The notes beneath the pieces are model-generated. The model was not told the origin of the DNA and did no database searches. It saw only the letters and a list, made by a program, of their open reading frames with translations. A DNA stretch of 64,000 nucleotides, taken from Geobacillus stearothermophilus ATCC 12980 (GTDB lineage Bacteria > Bacillota > Bacilli > Bacillales > Anoxybacillaceae). Numbering within the stretch: the first letter of the stretch is position 1; every line of letters starts with the position of its first letter. A program made the translations under genes and the position numbers. The stretch covers positions 2,767,742-2,831,741 of the forward strand of contig NZ_CP128494.1 of the NCBI RefSeq assembly GCF_030369615.1, in the 5' to 3' direction. Positions 48,254 to 57,919 of the stretch are shown here, piece after piece.

Positions 48254-48294
48254 TGAACGTTCTCCTTTCCATCTAGTTTACTCAGCATAAATAG

Positions 48295-48327
48295 AAAAAG
48301 CAGTAAGGTCCCCCTTACTGCTTTTTT
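48295..48327 (-). terminator. Terminator of rpsF-ssb-rpsR
   Basis: Stem AAAAAGCAGTAAGG/CCTTACTGCTTTTT with runs on both sides, immediately after the rpsR stop. Confidence 0.9.
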
Positions 48328-48331
48328 CAGC

Positions 48332-48568
48332 TCACTCATCGGCAACGTACGGCAACAGCGCCATTTGGCGCGCCCGTTTGATTGCGACCGTCAGTTTGCG
48401 CTGATATTTCGCGCTCGTTCCCGTCACACGGCGCGGTAAAATTTTGCCGCGTTCAGAGATGAATTTTTTCAGCAAATCAACGTCTTTGTAGTCGATGTGC
48501 GTGATGTTGTTTGCCGTGAAATAACATACTTTGCGGCGTTTGCCACGACCGCCTTTCCGTCCTGCCAT
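48332..48568 (-). CDS. rpsR: Ribosomal protein S18
   Basis: The 78-residue small-subunit protein pairs with S6 on the 30S platform. Typical sequence: a basic start [19 protein letters not shown], the [19 protein letters not shown] core, then [29 protein letters not shown]. Only one Cys remains, so no zinc site. GGAGG precedes ATG 48568. Last gene of the rpsF-ssb-rpsR operon. Confidence 0.98.
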   Translation of the reverse strand: MAGRKGGRGKRRKVCYFTANNITHIDYKDVDLLKKFISERGKILPRRVTGTSAKYQRKLTVAIKRARQMALLPYVADE

Positions 48569-48609
48569 GCTTCGTTCCTCCTTTCCGCTTCTATCGTTTC
48601 CATGATCGT

Positions 48610-49104
48610 TCAAAACGGTAAATCATCGTCGGAAATATCAATCGGCTGGCCGTCATTGGCAAAAGGATCTTCGTCGAGGAGGCCAACCCCTTTCTCGCTT
48701 GAATGACGGTGGTTCTGATCTTGTCCGAATGGGAACGGATCCCCATAGTATCCGCCTGCTGCTGCCCCACGCTGCTCATTGCTTCCTTTTGGCTCAAGAA
48801 ATTGGACGTTGTCAGCCACCACTTCCGTCACATACACGCGTCGGCCTTCCTGGTTTTCATAGCTGCGGGTTTGCAGCCGGCCGTCAACCCCGGCCAAGCT
48901 CCCTTTTTTCAAGAAGTTGGCGACGTTTTCCGCTTGGCGGCGCCAAACGACGCATTGAATAAAATCCGCCTCCCGCTCGCCCTGCTGATTCGTAAACGGG
49001 CGGTTGACCGCGAGCGTGAACGTGGCAACAGCCACTCCGCTTGGAGTGTAGCGCAACTCCGGATCTTTCGTTAACCTGCCGACCAAAATGACGCGGTTAA
49101 TCAT
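48610..49104 (-). CDS. ssb: Single-stranded DNA-binding protein
   Basis: The 164-residue SsbA protects ssDNA during replication and repair and recruits partners. An N-terminal OB fold ([20 protein letters not shown] to about residue 105) is followed by a Gly/Gln-rich disordered linker and the acidic tip DISDDDLPF that binds other genome-maintenance proteins. GAGGTGG precedes ATG 49104. Between the genes for S6 and S18, the standard layout. Confidence 0.98.
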   Translation of the reverse strand: MINRVILVGRLTKDPELRYTPSGVAVATFTLAVNRPFTNQQGEREADFIQCVVWRRQAENVANFLKKGSLAGVDGRLQTRSYENQEGRRVYVTEVVADNVQFLEPKGSNEQRGAAAGGYYGDPFPFGQDQNHRHSSEKGVGLLDEDPFANDGQPIDISDDDLPF

Positions 49105-49133
49105 CAGAACCACCTCGTACTATATACAAAAAA

Positions 49134-49421
49134 TTATTCTTCTTCTTTCACAACGATATGGCGGATAATGTCTTCGCTGATGCGCGCTAAACGGTCAAAT
49201 TCTTGCACCGCTTTCGGCTCTGCCGTGACGTTGACAATCATGTAGTAGCCGTCGCGATATTTTTCAATTTCATAGGCTAAACGGCGTTTGCCCCAATCCG
49301 TCACATTCGTAATCTCCGCACCGTTTTCTTTCAACACGTTGTTAAACCGCTCGACGAGAGCTTGTCTTGCTTCATCGTCCATGTTCGGGCGGATGATGTA
49401 CATGATTTCGTATTTTCTCAC
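49134..49421 (-). CDS. rpsF: Ribosomal protein S6
   Basis: The 95-residue S6 has the [20 protein letters not shown] start, the conserved [18 protein letters not shown] strand pair and an acidic tail. It binds S18 and 16S rRNA. The start is GTG 49421 with GGAGGTGACGAGC in front. First gene of its operon. The leader shows the S6:S18-binding motif that allows the complex to repress its own operon. Confidence 0.97.
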   Translation of the reverse strand: MRKYEIMYIIRPNMDDEARQALVERFNNVLKENGAEITNVTDWGKRRLAYEIEKYRDGYYMIVNVTAEPKAVQEFDRLARISEDIIRHIVVKEEE

Positions 49422-49426
49422 GCTCG

Positions 49427-49470
49427 TCACCTCCTTTTGGTCTAAACGGCCCTTCCCGTCGAAGGGCAAG
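49427..49470 (-). promoter_or_regulatory. rpsF leader, S6:S18 autoregulatory RNA motif
   Basis: The minus-strand leader folds as GCCCTTC-GACG-GGAAGGGC with the flanking CCG trinucleotide that mimics the 16S S6:S18 site, just upstream of the ribosome site. Such rpsF leaders are widespread; assignment by motif resemblance. Confidence 0.65.
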
Positions 49471-49498
49471 GAGCAATAATCATTACTCACATTCGTTG

Positions 49499-49527
49499 AT
49501 TATACCATGACTGTCGGCAATAAGCAA
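49499..49527 (-). promoter_or_regulatory. Sigma-A promoter of rpsF
   Basis: TTGCTT (49522-49527) and TATAAT (49499-49504) on the minus strand, spacer 17, with a TG extension. Confidence 0.8.
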
Positions 49528-49680
49528 GGCTATTCCGCTTCATTCCGATGACGGAAACATTCGCCAGAATTAGCACTGGAAGTTCACCACGCCGCCAATC
49601 ATTTTCCTTTCTCCGCGGCATTGCACATGGAACTCACGCAGTCTGCCGCCCCTTGGCCGCGGACTCTGTCGACAATGGCG

Positions 49681-50781
49681 TTACACATTGAACCGGAAGT
49701 GCATGATGTCGCCGTCTTGCACTTCGTAATCTTTCCCTTCCAGCCGCACTTTGCCGGCTTCGCGCGCCGCCGCCATCGAGCCGGCAGCGACTAAATCGTC
49801 GTATGAAACGGTTTCAGCGCGAATGAACCCGCGCTCAAAGTCAGAGTGAATAATACCGGCGCATTGCGGCGCCTTCATCCCTTTGCGAAACGTCCATGCC
49901 CGCACTTCTTGTTCACCGGCGGTAAAAAACGTCGCCAGCCCAAGCAAGCTGTAGGCGGCGCGAATGAGCTGATCGAGGCCGGATTGTTCAATGCCGAGCT
50001 CTTGCAAAAACTGCTGTTTTTCCTCATCGCTGAACTCGGCGATTTCTTCTTCAATTTTTGCACAGACGACAATCACTTCCGCATTGTCGCTTTTGGCAAA
50101 CTCACGCACTTCCGCGACGAACGGATTGCTCTCCGGATCAGCGACATCGTCCTCGCCGACATTGGCGACATAAAGCATCGGTTTGGTCGTCAGCAAGTGC
50201 AGCTGCTTGACGACTTTCATCTCTTCATCGGCAAACTCGATCGTGCGCGCCGGCTTGCCGGCTTCGAGCGTCTCTTTCAGCCGCAGCAAAATTTCGTATT
50301 CAAACGCCGCCTCTTTGTCTTTTTGCTTGGCGATTTTGCCCACCCGCTCCACTCGTTTGTCGACCGTCTCCAGGTCAGCAAAAATAAGCTCTAAGTTGAT
50401 CGTTTCAATATCGGCGAGCGGATCGACTTTGCCGGCGACGTGGGTGATGTTTTCATCGCTGAAGCAACGGACGACTTGGCAAATCGCATCAACTTGGCGA
50501 ATGTGCGACAAAAACTTGTTTCCAAGCCCTTCCCCTTTGCTTGCTCCTTTCACGATCCCGGCGATGTCGGTAAACTCAAAAACCGTCGGCACGGTCCGCT
50601 TCGGCCGGAACATGTCGGTCAGGACGGTCAACCGCTCGTCCGGCACTTCTACGACGCCGACGTTCGGTTCAATCGTGCAAAACGGATAATTGGCCGATTC
50701 GGCACCTGCTTTTGTAATGGCGTTAAACAACGTCGATTTGCCGACGTTTGGCAACCCGACGATTCCTGCTGTCAATCCCAT
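49681..50781 (-). CDS. ychF: Universally conserved Obg-like ATPase
   Basis: The 366-residue TRAFAC P-loop ATPase has G1 GLPNVGKSTLF, G3 DIAGIVKGASKGEGLGN, a coiled-coil insertion (about 130-210), and a C-terminal TGS domain (RAWTFRKGMKAPQCAGIIHSDFERGF). It binds ribosomes and prefers ATP; its physiological role is still debated. AGAGGAG precedes ATG 50781. B. subtilis yyaF occupies the same position. Confidence 0.97.
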   Translation of the reverse strand: MGLTAGIVGLPNVGKSTLFNAITKAGAESANYPFCTIEPNVGVVEVPDERLTVLTDMFRPKRTVPTVFEFTDIAGIVKGASKGEGLGNKFLSHIRQVDAICQVVRCFSDENITHVAGKVDPLADIETINLELIFADLETVDKRVERVGKIAKQKDKEAAFEYEILLRLKETLEAGKPARTIEFADEEMKVVKQLHLLTTKPMLYVANVGEDDVADPESNPFVAEVREFAKSDNAEVIVVCAKIEEEIAEFSDEEKQQFLQELGIEQSGLDQLIRAAYSLLGLATFFTAGEQEVRAWTFRKGMKAPQCAGIIHSDFERGFIRAETVSYDDLVAAGSMAAAREAGKVRLEGKDYEVQDGDIMHFRFNV

Positions 50782-50818
50782 TCGTTCCACTCCTCTTTCC
50801 CGTTCGCATCTTCCCTCA

Positions 50819-51461
50819 TTATATGGGCTGGCACAAAAAATGACAAGCTTCAATGCGCACAGTTTGCAGCGCCGGAACGAGAGGGTAATGCTGAGAATGG
50901 TTTGAACGGAGCGGATGGATCGTCAACAACCGGTACGGATACTTGGCGGCCAATGCCGGATGAGCTTCTTCCGACTCAGCCGGGTACATGATTTGCAGCC
51001 GGCCGTCCATTCCTTTTTGCCGGGCAATGTTCGAAGTGAATTCATATTTGCCGCTTGGCGTTTGGAAACGGCGGTCATGCCATGGCACCGGCTCGACGGG
51101 CAGAAGAATACGATGCTCAGCTTTGATCCGCTCGAGCGTAATCCCTTGTGTTTCCAACGGGCGCAGCGCCATGGCGAGAAACTGCTCGCGCGTATAGGCG
51201 AACACATCGCCAAAGCCAAGCCGTTTGGCCAGCTCCGTCCAAATCCAAAGATCAGGCTTCGCCTCGCCCGGCGGGTCGACGAGCTTCGGCCCGTAATTCA
51301 AATACGCATGGTACATTGACGAACAATAAACGTCTTCTTCCTCAAACGAAGCCGCAACCGGAAGGACATAATCAGCAGCGGCGGCGGTATCAGTCATAAA
51401 CTGTTCAAAGACAACAACAGTGTTGACCGAGGCAAACGCCTCTTTCATTAAATTCGTATTC
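50819..51461 (-). pseudogene. yyaE-like molybdopterin oxidoreductase, C-terminal remnant
   Basis: About 210 codons encode the C-terminal part of a molybdopterin-dependent oxidoreductase: SPNTNLMKEAFASVNTVVVF, DYVLPVAASFEEEDVY, TPSGKYEFTS and a terminal HPLRSNHSQHYPLVPAL segment of the molydop-binding domain. The N-terminal 4Fe-4S and cofactor-binding parts are absent; the frame ends upstream exactly at the MITE. B. subtilis yyaE, of this family, lies in the same place next to yyaF (ychF), so this is a decayed native gene. Confidence 0.82.
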
Positions 51462-51616
51462 GGGCTGACGCAAAAGCCCCTTTTTGATGAGATGCAACCG
51501 AAGTATGGGAAAGAGACCCCCCTCCTGAAACCCTTGGCTTTACCGGATGTTTCGTGGCGGTCTATGTTTCCATGCTGCTCCAGATAGGAGCGTTACCGCT
51601 CTTTTGGATCAGCCCC
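51462..51616. mobile_element. MITE-like element, copy 2
   Basis: 155 bases with ends GGGCTGACGCAAAAG (51462 on) and TCAGCCCC (51609-51616), the inverted counterpart of the element at 27026-27179. It replaces the upstream part of the yyaE remnant. Confidence 0.7.
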
Positions 51617-51621
51617 TTTTG

Positions 51622-51819
51622 TCATTCTTCATGCCTGACTAACACTTTTTTCATTTTGCGAATAAACTCTTTGCGCGGCAACAGAACGCTGTGGGCGCAC
51701 CCCTCGCATTTGATGCGGATATCCGCGCCTAAGCGGATCACTTTCCAACGGTTCGTGCCGCACGGGTGCGGCTTTTTCATCTCAACAATATCATACAAGC
51801 CAAATTCCTTCTCTTCCAT
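51622..51819 (-). CDS. yyzM: DUF951 small protein
   Basis: The 65-residue protein begins MEEKEFGLYDIVEMKKPHPC and carries the core GTNRWKVIRLGADIRIKCEGC, typical of DUF951 (YyzM), found between yyaC/mscS and ychF homologues in Bacilli. The three Cys suggest metal or nucleic-acid binding; function unknown. GGAGGTGAGCAG precedes ATG 51819. 19 bases downstream of the channel gene and probably cotranscribed with it. Confidence 0.88.
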   Translation of the reverse strand: MEEKEFGLYDIVEMKKPHPCGTNRWKVIRLGADIRIKCEGCAHSVLLPRKEFIRKMKKVLVRHEE

Positions 51820-51838
51820 CTGCTCACCTCCATGATTA

Positions 51839-52750
51839 TCATGATTTCTGCCCTTGCCATTTGGCATCAAGCGGCTCCTCTCCGCTTCGCCGATGCAACA
51901 CGAACCTTGGGTATGCCATTTCGATTCCGCGTTCGTCTAAAAGCATCTTTACTTCTTTGCGGATGGCTCTTGCCACACCGACATGGCACATCGGCTTCGT
52001 TTCGCATGTAATACGAAGCACCATTTCCGAGTTTACTAAGTTTTGCACGCCAAGCAACTGCGGCGGTGCGACCATATCCTCGTATTTGTCCGGCAACTGC
52101 AGCAGCAGTTCACGAATCGCTTTTTCTGCCTCTTCAATATCTTCTTCATAGGAGATGCTGATGTCCACTACCGCCAAACTGTTGTGAAGTGAATAGTTCG
52201 TCACTTGCGTAATGCTGCCGTTAGGCAAAATATGCACTTCTCCCGTCCAGCTTTTAATTTTCGTCACCCGAAGCCCGATCTCTTCCACATACCCTTCAAA
52301 ATTGCCGATGCGGACGTAATCGCCGACCGCAAACTGGTCTTCAAAAATGATGAAAAACCCGGTGATGATGTCTTTTACTAAGCTTTGCGCCCCGAAGCCG
52401 ACGGCCAGGCCAACAACCCCGGCCCCAGCCAACAACGCTTTGACCGGAACACCAAACGTATCTAAAATCATCAACAGCGCCATAAAATATAGTACGTACG
52501 TAATCACATTGTCTAACAGCCGCGTTAACGTCATCTCTCGCCGTTCCGAAATGCGGATCGGTGCTTTCTCCCGCACTTTGAACATATTATGAACGGCTAT
52601 TTTCAACACTTTCACTGCTGCGGCGCATATGAGTAGGATAAGAACAATCTTAAGCGCCCCTGTTCCAATTCGAAGCCATAGCTCCTCATTCGTCAACAGC
52701 TCGAGCAACCGGTTAACCGTTTTTTCCATCGCATTCAATGTTGACGACAC
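51839..52750 (-). CDS. Small-conductance mechanosensitive channel, MscS family
   Basis: The 303-residue membrane channel protects against hypo-osmotic shock. There are three membrane helices; the pore helix TM3 shows the Ala/Gly-rich GAGVVGLAVGFGAQSLVKDIITG pattern, followed by the beta domain (FAVGDYVRIGNFEGYVEEIGLR) and the C-terminal alpha/beta vestibule. The start is uncertain: GTG 52750 has AAAGG close by, and a TTG four codons in has GAGGTG at better spacing. It resembles B. subtilis YkuT-type channels rather than MscL. Confidence 0.88.
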   Translation of the reverse strand: MSSTLNAMEKTVNRLLELLTNEELWLRIGTGALKIVLILLICAAAVKVLKIAVHNMFKVREKAPIRISERREMTLTRLLDNVITYVLYFMALLMILDTFGVPVKALLAGAGVVGLAVGFGAQSLVKDIITGFFIIFEDQFAVGDYVRIGNFEGYVEEIGLRVTKIKSWTGEVHILPNGSITQVTNYSLHNSLAVVDISISYEEDIEEAEKAIRELLLQLPDKYEDMVAPPQLLGVQNLVNSEMVLRITCETKPMCHVGVARAIRKEVKMLLDERGIEMAYPRFVLHRRSGEEPLDAKWQGQKS

Positions 52751-52935
52751 CTCAACCTTTTTCTATTCTGCGCTTTTATTTTAACAAGATGGACCGCCGA
52801 TTTGTAGTCAAATGCAGGCAACGGGCGAAAAAGAAAAGACAAGAAAAGACAAGAAAACAAACATCGAGATGTATATGATTTTTTTATTTTCCGTATACTG
52901 TTAATAATTTTGAACCGAAAGTAGGAGTGAATCGC

Positions 52936-53556
52936 ATGAGCATACCGTCGATATTTTTCTCTTCCCGGGAAGAAAGGAATCGCGTTTTTTATGATGAACA
53001 GGGGGCGGCATCGTCCATCGCCTGGCGAATCACTTCGCTGCTTCCCGATCCGCTCGTTCAACCGATTGCCGTCGTCTGCATCGGCACGGACCGTTCGACC
53101 GGCGATTCGCTTGGACCGCTCGTCGGCACGATACTGAAGGAGAAGCCATTGGCCCGTTTTCACGTATACGGAACGCTTGAAGAGCCGATTCATGCGGTCA
53201 ACTTGGAAGAAAAAGTGGGGGCCATTCAGCTGATTCATCGCGATCCGTTTATCATCGCTGTCGACGCTTGCCTCGGACGGTTGAAAAGCGTCGGGGCCAT
53301 CACCGTGTCGAAAGGGCCGGTTCGCCCCGGAGCCGGAGTGAACAAGCAACTTCCCCCTGTCGGCGACGCCCATATTACTGGAGTCGTCAATGTGAGCGGG
53401 TTTATGGAATTTTTCGTCTTGCAAAATACGCGTCTTCATCTCGTCATGAATATGGCGAAAACGATCGCCAACGGCATTTATGAAGCGGAGCGGCACATCA
53501 TCCGCAAAGAGCGAGCCGCCCAACCGCTTCTGAAAGACCGGCATTCCTTATGGTAA
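52936..53556 (+). CDS. yyaC: Spore protease YyaC
   Basis: The 206-residue protein belongs to the YyaC family, structurally related to hydrogenase-maturation proteases. Conserved blocks are VVCIGTDRSTGDSLGPLVGT, VYGTLEEPIHAVNL, IAVDACLG and GVVNVSGFMEFFVLQNTRL. It is expressed in sporulating Bacillus. GGAGTGAATCGC precedes ATG 52936; an in-frame GTG at 52927 overlaps the ribosome site. It is the only plus-strand gene in the otherwise minus-strand origin block, consistent with developmental control. Confidence 0.9.
   Translation: MSIPSIFFSSREERNRVFYDEQGAASSIAWRITSLLPDPLVQPIAVVCIGTDRSTGDSLGPLVGTILKEKPLARFHVYGTLEEPIHAVNLEEKVGAIQLIHRDPFIIAVDACLGRLKSVGAITVSKGPVRPGAGVNKQLPPVGDAHITGVVNVSGFMEFFVLQNTRLHLVMNMAKTIANGIYEAERHIIRKERAAQPLLKDRHSLW
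52960..52973. promoter_or_regulatory. Candidate Noc-binding site in yyaC
   Basis: TCTTCCCGGGAAGA contains the central TTCCCGGGAA of the Noc consensus but not its outer bases. The position in the origin region fits; weak on sequence alone. Confidence 0.25.
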
Positions 53557-53561
53557 ACAGC

Positions 53562-53609
53562 AAAATCCCCTCTCATCCGGCTGTTGTTCTTAAAGAGGGG
53601 ATTTCTTTT
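53562..53609 (+). terminator. Terminator of yyaC
   Basis: Stem AAAATCCCCTCT/AGAGGGGATTT with a T-rich tail. Confidence 0.8.
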
Positions 53610-53690
53610 GCGCTCCTTGAACGCCCGGTTTAGGCGCTCCCTCTGCACGGACGTCGTTTGTCCGCTCTCGGCCGAAGAGGCGGCCGTCTA

Positions 53691-54392
53691 TTAGACGAAT
53701 GAAAGAACACACACGGCAGCCGCCACGACAAGAATGCTCGGCAGCAAATTCGCCACGCGAATGTTCGTCAAACCGAGCATATTCAGCCCGATGGCCATAA
53801 TTAAAATTCTGCCGGTGGCCGTTGATTCCGCGATGAATGAATCCAGCACTTCCCTTGGCACGAACCGTTCAATTTGCGTGGCCAGCAGCGCGATGCCGCC
53901 TTCGTACAGGACAACGGGCAGGGCGGAGAACATGACGCCGATGCCGAGCGTCGTCGTCAAAATGACGCTCGCAAAGCCGTCTAAAATCGCCTTCGTATAC
54001 AAGACGCTATGATCGCCGCGCAGTCCGCTGTCAAGCGCCCCAACAATCGCCATCGCCCCGATGACAAACAACAGCGTCGCGCTCACAAATCCTTTGGCAC
54101 TGCCGATTTCTCCGCTGCCGCCGACTTTCTTTTCCAGCCATCGTCCGAGCCGGTTCAGCTTTTCCTCCCAATTCCACCATTTGCCGAGAATGCCGCCGAA
54201 AACAAGGCTGAAGATGACAATGAGAAACTGTTCGCTTTTCATTCCCATTTGGATGCCAAGGAGCGCCACCGCCAGTCCGATTCCTCCCATCACCGTCTCT
54301 TATACCCGTTCGGGAATGCGGTGAAACCATTTTCTAATCAATGCCCCGGCTACAATGCTGAGCCCGTTCACAATCGTTCCTAGCAATACCAT
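53691..54392 (-). pseudogene. DUF554 membrane protein, nonsense mutation
   Basis: From ATG 54392 (GGGG 8 bases upstream) the frame reads VLLGTIVNGLSIVAGALIRK then WFHRIPERV, then an in-frame TAA at 54300-54302. It continues without shift ETVMGGIGLAVALLGIQMGM to 53691, together a normal-length (about 233-residue) DUF554 membrane protein with six or seven helices. The stop stands where Lys (AAA/AAG) is usual, so one base change explains it. A downstream start (GTG/ATG near 54293) could yield a shortened 200-residue product. Function of DUF554 is unknown. Confidence 0.8.
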
Positions 54393-54450
54393 GATGTTCA
54401 CCCCTCTCTAGCTCCAGCAAAAATAAACCGGCCCTTATTGCCAGACCGCT

Positions 54451-55311
54451 CTACTCGTCGAACTGCACATCAAGCAGTTCCAATATTCTTTGCAAGTCTT
54501 CCGGAGAAAAAAACTCGATTTCAATTTTCCCCTTTTTCTTCGTCTGTTTGATCGTGACGTTTGTGCCGAATTTTTCGCGCAACAGCGATTCGCTCTCACG
54601 GAGAAACACGCTTTTTTCCGGCGGTTTCCGTTTCGATGTTTCACGTGAAACATTTTCGTTGATTTGCCGGATCAGTTTCTCGAGCTGGCGGACGTTCAGC
54701 CCGTCGCGGACAATCCTCTCGATCACGAACTTCATTTTGCTTTTTTGCTTCAGCCCGAGCAGCGCACGTCCATGGCCCATTGACAGCGTTCCATCGGCAA
54801 GCAGTTTTTGCACGTCGGGAGGAAGCGACAAGAGGCGCACATGATTGGCGACGTGCGGGCGGCTCTTTCCGACGCGGCTGGCGACTTCCTCCTGGGTCAG
54901 ATGCAGTTTGTCCATCAACATTTTATAAGCCATCGCTTCTTCAATCGGGTTCAAATCTTCGCGCTGCAAGTTTTCCAAAAGGGCAAACTCCATCATTTGT
55001 TCATCGGTCAGTTCGCGCACGACGACCGGCACAAACTGCAGGTTCGCCTCTTTTGCCGCCCGGTAGCGCCGCTCGCCGACGACAATTTCAAACCCTTTGA
55101 CCGACTGGCGGACGATGAGCGGCTGCAAAATGCCGTGCTGCAAAATGGACTGTTTTAACTCTTCGATCGTTTCGGGCTGAAATGTTTTCCGCGGCTGGTA
55201 TGGATTCGGATGAAGGACATGAATGCTGACCTCCTGCACCACTCCCTCTTTTCCGTCGAGTTCGAGGTTGTGAAACAGCGCATTAATGCCTTTGCCAAGA
55301 CCTTTAGCCAC
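54451..55311 (-). CDS. spo0J: Chromosome partitioning protein ParB
   Basis: The 286-residue CTP-dependent clamp binds parS, spreads and loads SMC for origin segregation; it also acts with Soj on sporulation and initiation. N-terminal ParB/Srx CTPase domain with the [11 protein letters not shown] motif, [14 protein letters not shown], the HTH ([23 protein letters not shown]), then the C-terminal dimerisation domain. GGAGG is 9 bases before GTG 55311; the TTG two codons earlier is too close. Overlaps the end of soj by 8 bases. Contains its own parS. Confidence 0.97.
   Translation of the reverse strand: MAKGLGKGINALFHNLELDGKEGVVQEVSIHVLHPNPYQPRKTFQPETIEELKQSILQHGILQPLIVRQSVKGFEIVVGERRYRAAKEANLQFVPVVVRELTDEQMMEFALLENLQREDLNPIEEAMAYKMLMDKLHLTQEEVASRVGKSRPHVANHVRLLSLPPDVQKLLADGTLSMGHGRALLGLKQKSKMKFVIERIVRDGLNVRQLEKLIRQINENVSRETSKRKPPEKSVFLRESESLLREKFGTNVTIKQTKKKGKIEIEFFSPEDLQRILELLDVQFDE
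54637..54652. promoter_or_regulatory. parS site within spo0J
   Basis: TGTTTCACGTGAAACA, perfect consensus palindrome. B. subtilis also has a parS inside spo0J. Confidence 0.95.
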
Positions 55312-56065
55312 GCTCAAGCACCTCCTTCGCCAACTCTAAATACACTTCCGCCCCCCGCGATTTGACATCGTACAAAATCACCGGCTTGCCGTGGCTTGGC
55401 GCTTCGCTCAGCCGCACGTTTCTCGGGATGATCGTTTCGTACACCATTTCGCGAAAATACTTTTTGACCTCCTGAATGACTTGCAACCCTAAATTCGTCC
55501 GCGCATCGAGCATGGTCAACAAGACGCCTTCGAGGCGCAAATTATAGTTTAAGTGGCGCTGCACAAGCCGAATCGTGTTCAGCAGCTGGCTGAGCCCTTC
55601 AAGCGCATAATATTCGCACTGGACGGGAATCATGACGGAATCGGCCGCCGTCAGCGCATTCAGCGTCAGCAGCCCTAGCGAAGGGGGGCAATCGATAATG
55701 ATAAAGTCGTACATGGCTTTCAGCGGCTCAAGCGCATTTTTGAGCCGGATTTCTCGGGAAATGACCGAAACAAGCTCAATTTCTGCACCGGCAAGTTGGA
55801 TCGTCGCCGGGATGACATATAAGTTTTCAATGTTCGTCGGCCGAATGACCTCTTTCGCCTTCATATCGCCAATAATGACATTATAAATGCATTCGTCGAC
55901 ATCGCCTTTTTCAATGCCGATGCCGCTTGTCGCGTTTCCTTGCGGATCGGCGTCAACGAGCAGCACTTTTTTTCCGAGATGCGCCAAACAGGCCGACAGG
56001 TTGACAGCTGTTGTCGTTTTTCCGACTCCGCCTTTCTGATTTGCAATAGCAATGACTTTGCCCAC
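55304..56065 (-). CDS. soj: Chromosome partitioning ATPase ParA
   Basis: The 253-residue ParA-type ATPase has the deviant Walker [16 protein letters not shown] (residues 9-23), A-prime [12 protein letters not shown] and Walker [20 protein letters not shown]. It dimerises with ATP on DNA, works with Spo0J in origin segregation and regulates DnaA. The start is GTG 56065 with AGGTAGGTGG upstream. It begins after the noc terminator, so soj-spo0J is a separate unit. Confidence 0.97.
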   Translation of the reverse strand: MGKVIAIANQKGGVGKTTTAVNLSACLAHLGKKVLLVDADPQGNATSGIGIEKGDVDECIYNVIIGDMKAKEVIRPTNIENLYVIPATIQLAGAEIELVSVISREIRLKNALEPLKAMYDFIIIDCPPSLGLLTLNALTAADSVMIPVQCEYYALEGLSQLLNTIRLVQRHLNYNLRLEGVLLTMLDARTNLGLQVIQEVKKYFREMVYETIIPRNVRLSEAPSHGKPVILYDVKSRGAEVYLELAKEVLERG

Positions 56066-56143
56066 GGTGCCACCTACCTCTATTCCTTACTCGTAAATTC
56101 TATTTTACCATGAAAAAAGGAAAATGACTTTGTTTTCTGAAAG

Positions 56144-56174
56144 AAAAAAACCCCATCAGCTACGCTTGATGAGG
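56144..56174 (-). terminator. Terminator of noc
   Basis: Stem CCTCATCA/TGATGGGG (56151-56158 with 56167-56174, one mismatch) followed by seven U on the minus strand. Confidence 0.85.
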
Positions 56175-56192
56175 CAAAAGGCGACTTGATGA

Positions 56193-57038
56193 TTATTTTT
56201 TCGCGATGCGAATCGTAATTTGATAGTAATCGTCAAATTCCTCTTCTTCGGAATGGACGGATACGCCACTGTTTTCCACCATGGAGAGCGATTGGCGGAT
56301 CGTGTTGACGGCGATACGCATATCGCGGCTGAACGCCTTCCGTTTCGGCTTCGGCTTTCGCTCGCCAGCCTCGAGCATCTTGACGACCCTGTCTTCCGTC
56401 TGCTTGACGTTGAGCTGTTTGTCGATGATTTCTTGCAACAGTTTCAGCTGTTTCTCTTTATCTTTCAACACAATTAACGCGCGTGCGTGGCGCTCAGTGA
56501 TCGTCCGCTGCAACAGCGCCTCTTGCACTTCCTGAGGGAGTTTTAGGAGACGCAGCTTGTTGGCGATCGTTGATTGCCCCTTGCCAAGGCGCTGGGCGAG
56601 CGCCTCCTGCGTCAAATCGTGCAGCTCGATCAGCCTGGCGTACGCCATCGCCTCTTCGATCGGCGTCAATTCCTCGCGTTGTAGGTTTTCGATGAGGGCG
56701 ACGGAGGCGGTTTCTTTGTCGTTTAAGTTTTTCACAATAGCGGGGATTTCCGTCCAGCCAAGCTTTTGCACCGCCCGCCATCTCCGCTCGCCGGCAATGA
56801 TTTCAAATTGGCCGTTTCCGCATTCACGCACAACGATCGGTTGAATAATGCCATGCGTGCGGATCGTCAACGCCAATTCATCGATTTTCTCCTCATCGAA
56901 CACAGCGCGCGGTTGGAAACGGTTTGGAATAATGCTGGAAATGGGAATATGGCGCACTTCTTCCCGGTCTTTGTCTTCTCCCATTTCTTCTTGCTCTTTT
57001 TCTCCAAAGCTGAACAAGCGCGAAAACGTATGCTTCAT
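56193..57038 (-). CDS. noc: Nucleoid occlusion protein
   Basis: The 281-residue ParB paralogue prevents FtsZ assembly over the nucleoid. The N-terminal amphipathic [15 protein letters not shown] is the membrane-targeting helix of Noc. A ParB-like CTPase domain with [12 protein letters not shown] and [14 protein letters not shown] and an HTH ([23 protein letters not shown]) follow. The different recognition helix from spo0J fits binding to Noc sites rather than parS. Gene order rsmG-noc-soj-spo0J is the Bacillus one. Confidence 0.96.
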   Translation of the reverse strand: MKHTFSRLFSFGEKEQEEMGEDKDREEVRHIPISSIIPNRFQPRAVFDEEKIDELALTIRTHGIIQPIVVRECGNGQFEIIAGERRWRAVQKLGWTEIPAIVKNLNDKETASVALIENLQREELTPIEEAMAYARLIELHDLTQEALAQRLGKGQSTIANKLRLLKLPQEVQEALLQRTITERHARALIVLKDKEKQLKLLQEIIDKQLNVKQTEDRVVKMLEAGERKPKPKRKAFSRDMRIAVNTIRQSLSMVENSGVSVHSEEEEFDDYYQITIRIAKK

Positions 57039-57179
57039 CCCCCTACACCACCTTTGGACATACTTGGCCGATATTCTCTGTTTTGCCCGGCATACGCCGC
57101 TGCTTTAGGCCGTCTTTTGTTTCCCTTGGCATAGGACGCAAAGCGGAGGGACGGACCCCCGCGCCGTCTGCAAGGGGTT

Positions 57180-57896
57180 TTATTGAATCGGTTGTTTGCT
57201 CGGCATTCCCGGCTTGCGCGGATATCGAGCCGGCGTCTTTTTCGTTTTGCGGACGAAAATGATCGTCCGTTCGCCCTCTTCGAACGGCAGCATGAACGTT
57301 TCCACCGCCGCCACCTCCCCGCCAAGCACAGAAATTGCCTTCTCCCCCTCTTTCAGCTCTTCCGGCGCTGAGGCAGCTTTCATCGCAATGAATGTACCGC
57401 CTGTCTTCACAAGCGGAAGACAAAGTTCAGCAAGCACCGGCATGCGCGCCACCGCTCTAGCCGTGACGACATCGAACGATTCGCGCATCCCCTTTTGGCG
57501 GGCGAACGTCTCGGCGCGGTCATGGTACAGCGCTACATCCGCAAGTTCCAGCTCTGCTGCGAGATGCTCCAAAAAGCGGATGCGCTTTTGCAGCGAATCG
57601 ACGATCGAGATGCGCAGCTGCGGAAAGCAAATTTTGAGCGGAATGCTCGGAAACCCCGCCCCGGCGCCTACATCGCAAAGCGATATAGGCGCGGAAAAAT
57701 TGTAATAGAAAGCCGGAGAAACCGAATCAAAAAAATGCTTTACATAGACGCCGGGCTTGTCCGTAATGGCAGTCAAATTCATTTTCTCATTCCATTCCAC
57801 AAGCAGTTCATAATAGCGCTCAAACTGCGCAAGCGCCCGGGAAGAAAGGGAAATCCCTCTCTCTTCAAGCATGGATTGAAATTGTGTCGCCTCCAT
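57180..57896 (-). CDS. rsmG: 16S rRNA (guanine-527-N7)-methyltransferase
   Basis: The 238-residue GidB/RsmG enzyme uses S-adenosylmethionine to methylate G527 in the 530 loop; loss gives low-level streptomycin resistance. The SAM motif is [17 protein letters not shown], with [13 protein letters not shown] and [20 protein letters not shown] downstream. 23 bases after the mnmG stop, in the conserved mnmE-mnmG-rsmG run. Confidence 0.96.
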   Translation of the reverse strand: MEATQFQSMLEERGISLSSRALAQFERYYELLVEWNEKMNLTAITDKPGVYVKHFFDSVSPAFYYNFSAPISLCDVGAGAGFPSIPLKICFPQLRISIVDSLQKRIRFLEHLAAELELADVALYHDRAETFARQKGMRESFDVVTARAVARMPVLAELCLPLVKTGGTFIAMKAASAPEELKEGEKAISVLGGEVAAVETFMLPFEEGERTIIFVRKTKKTPARYPRKPGMPSKQPIQ

Positions 57897-57919
57897 ATGC
57901 CAATCCTTTCCCTCATGAT

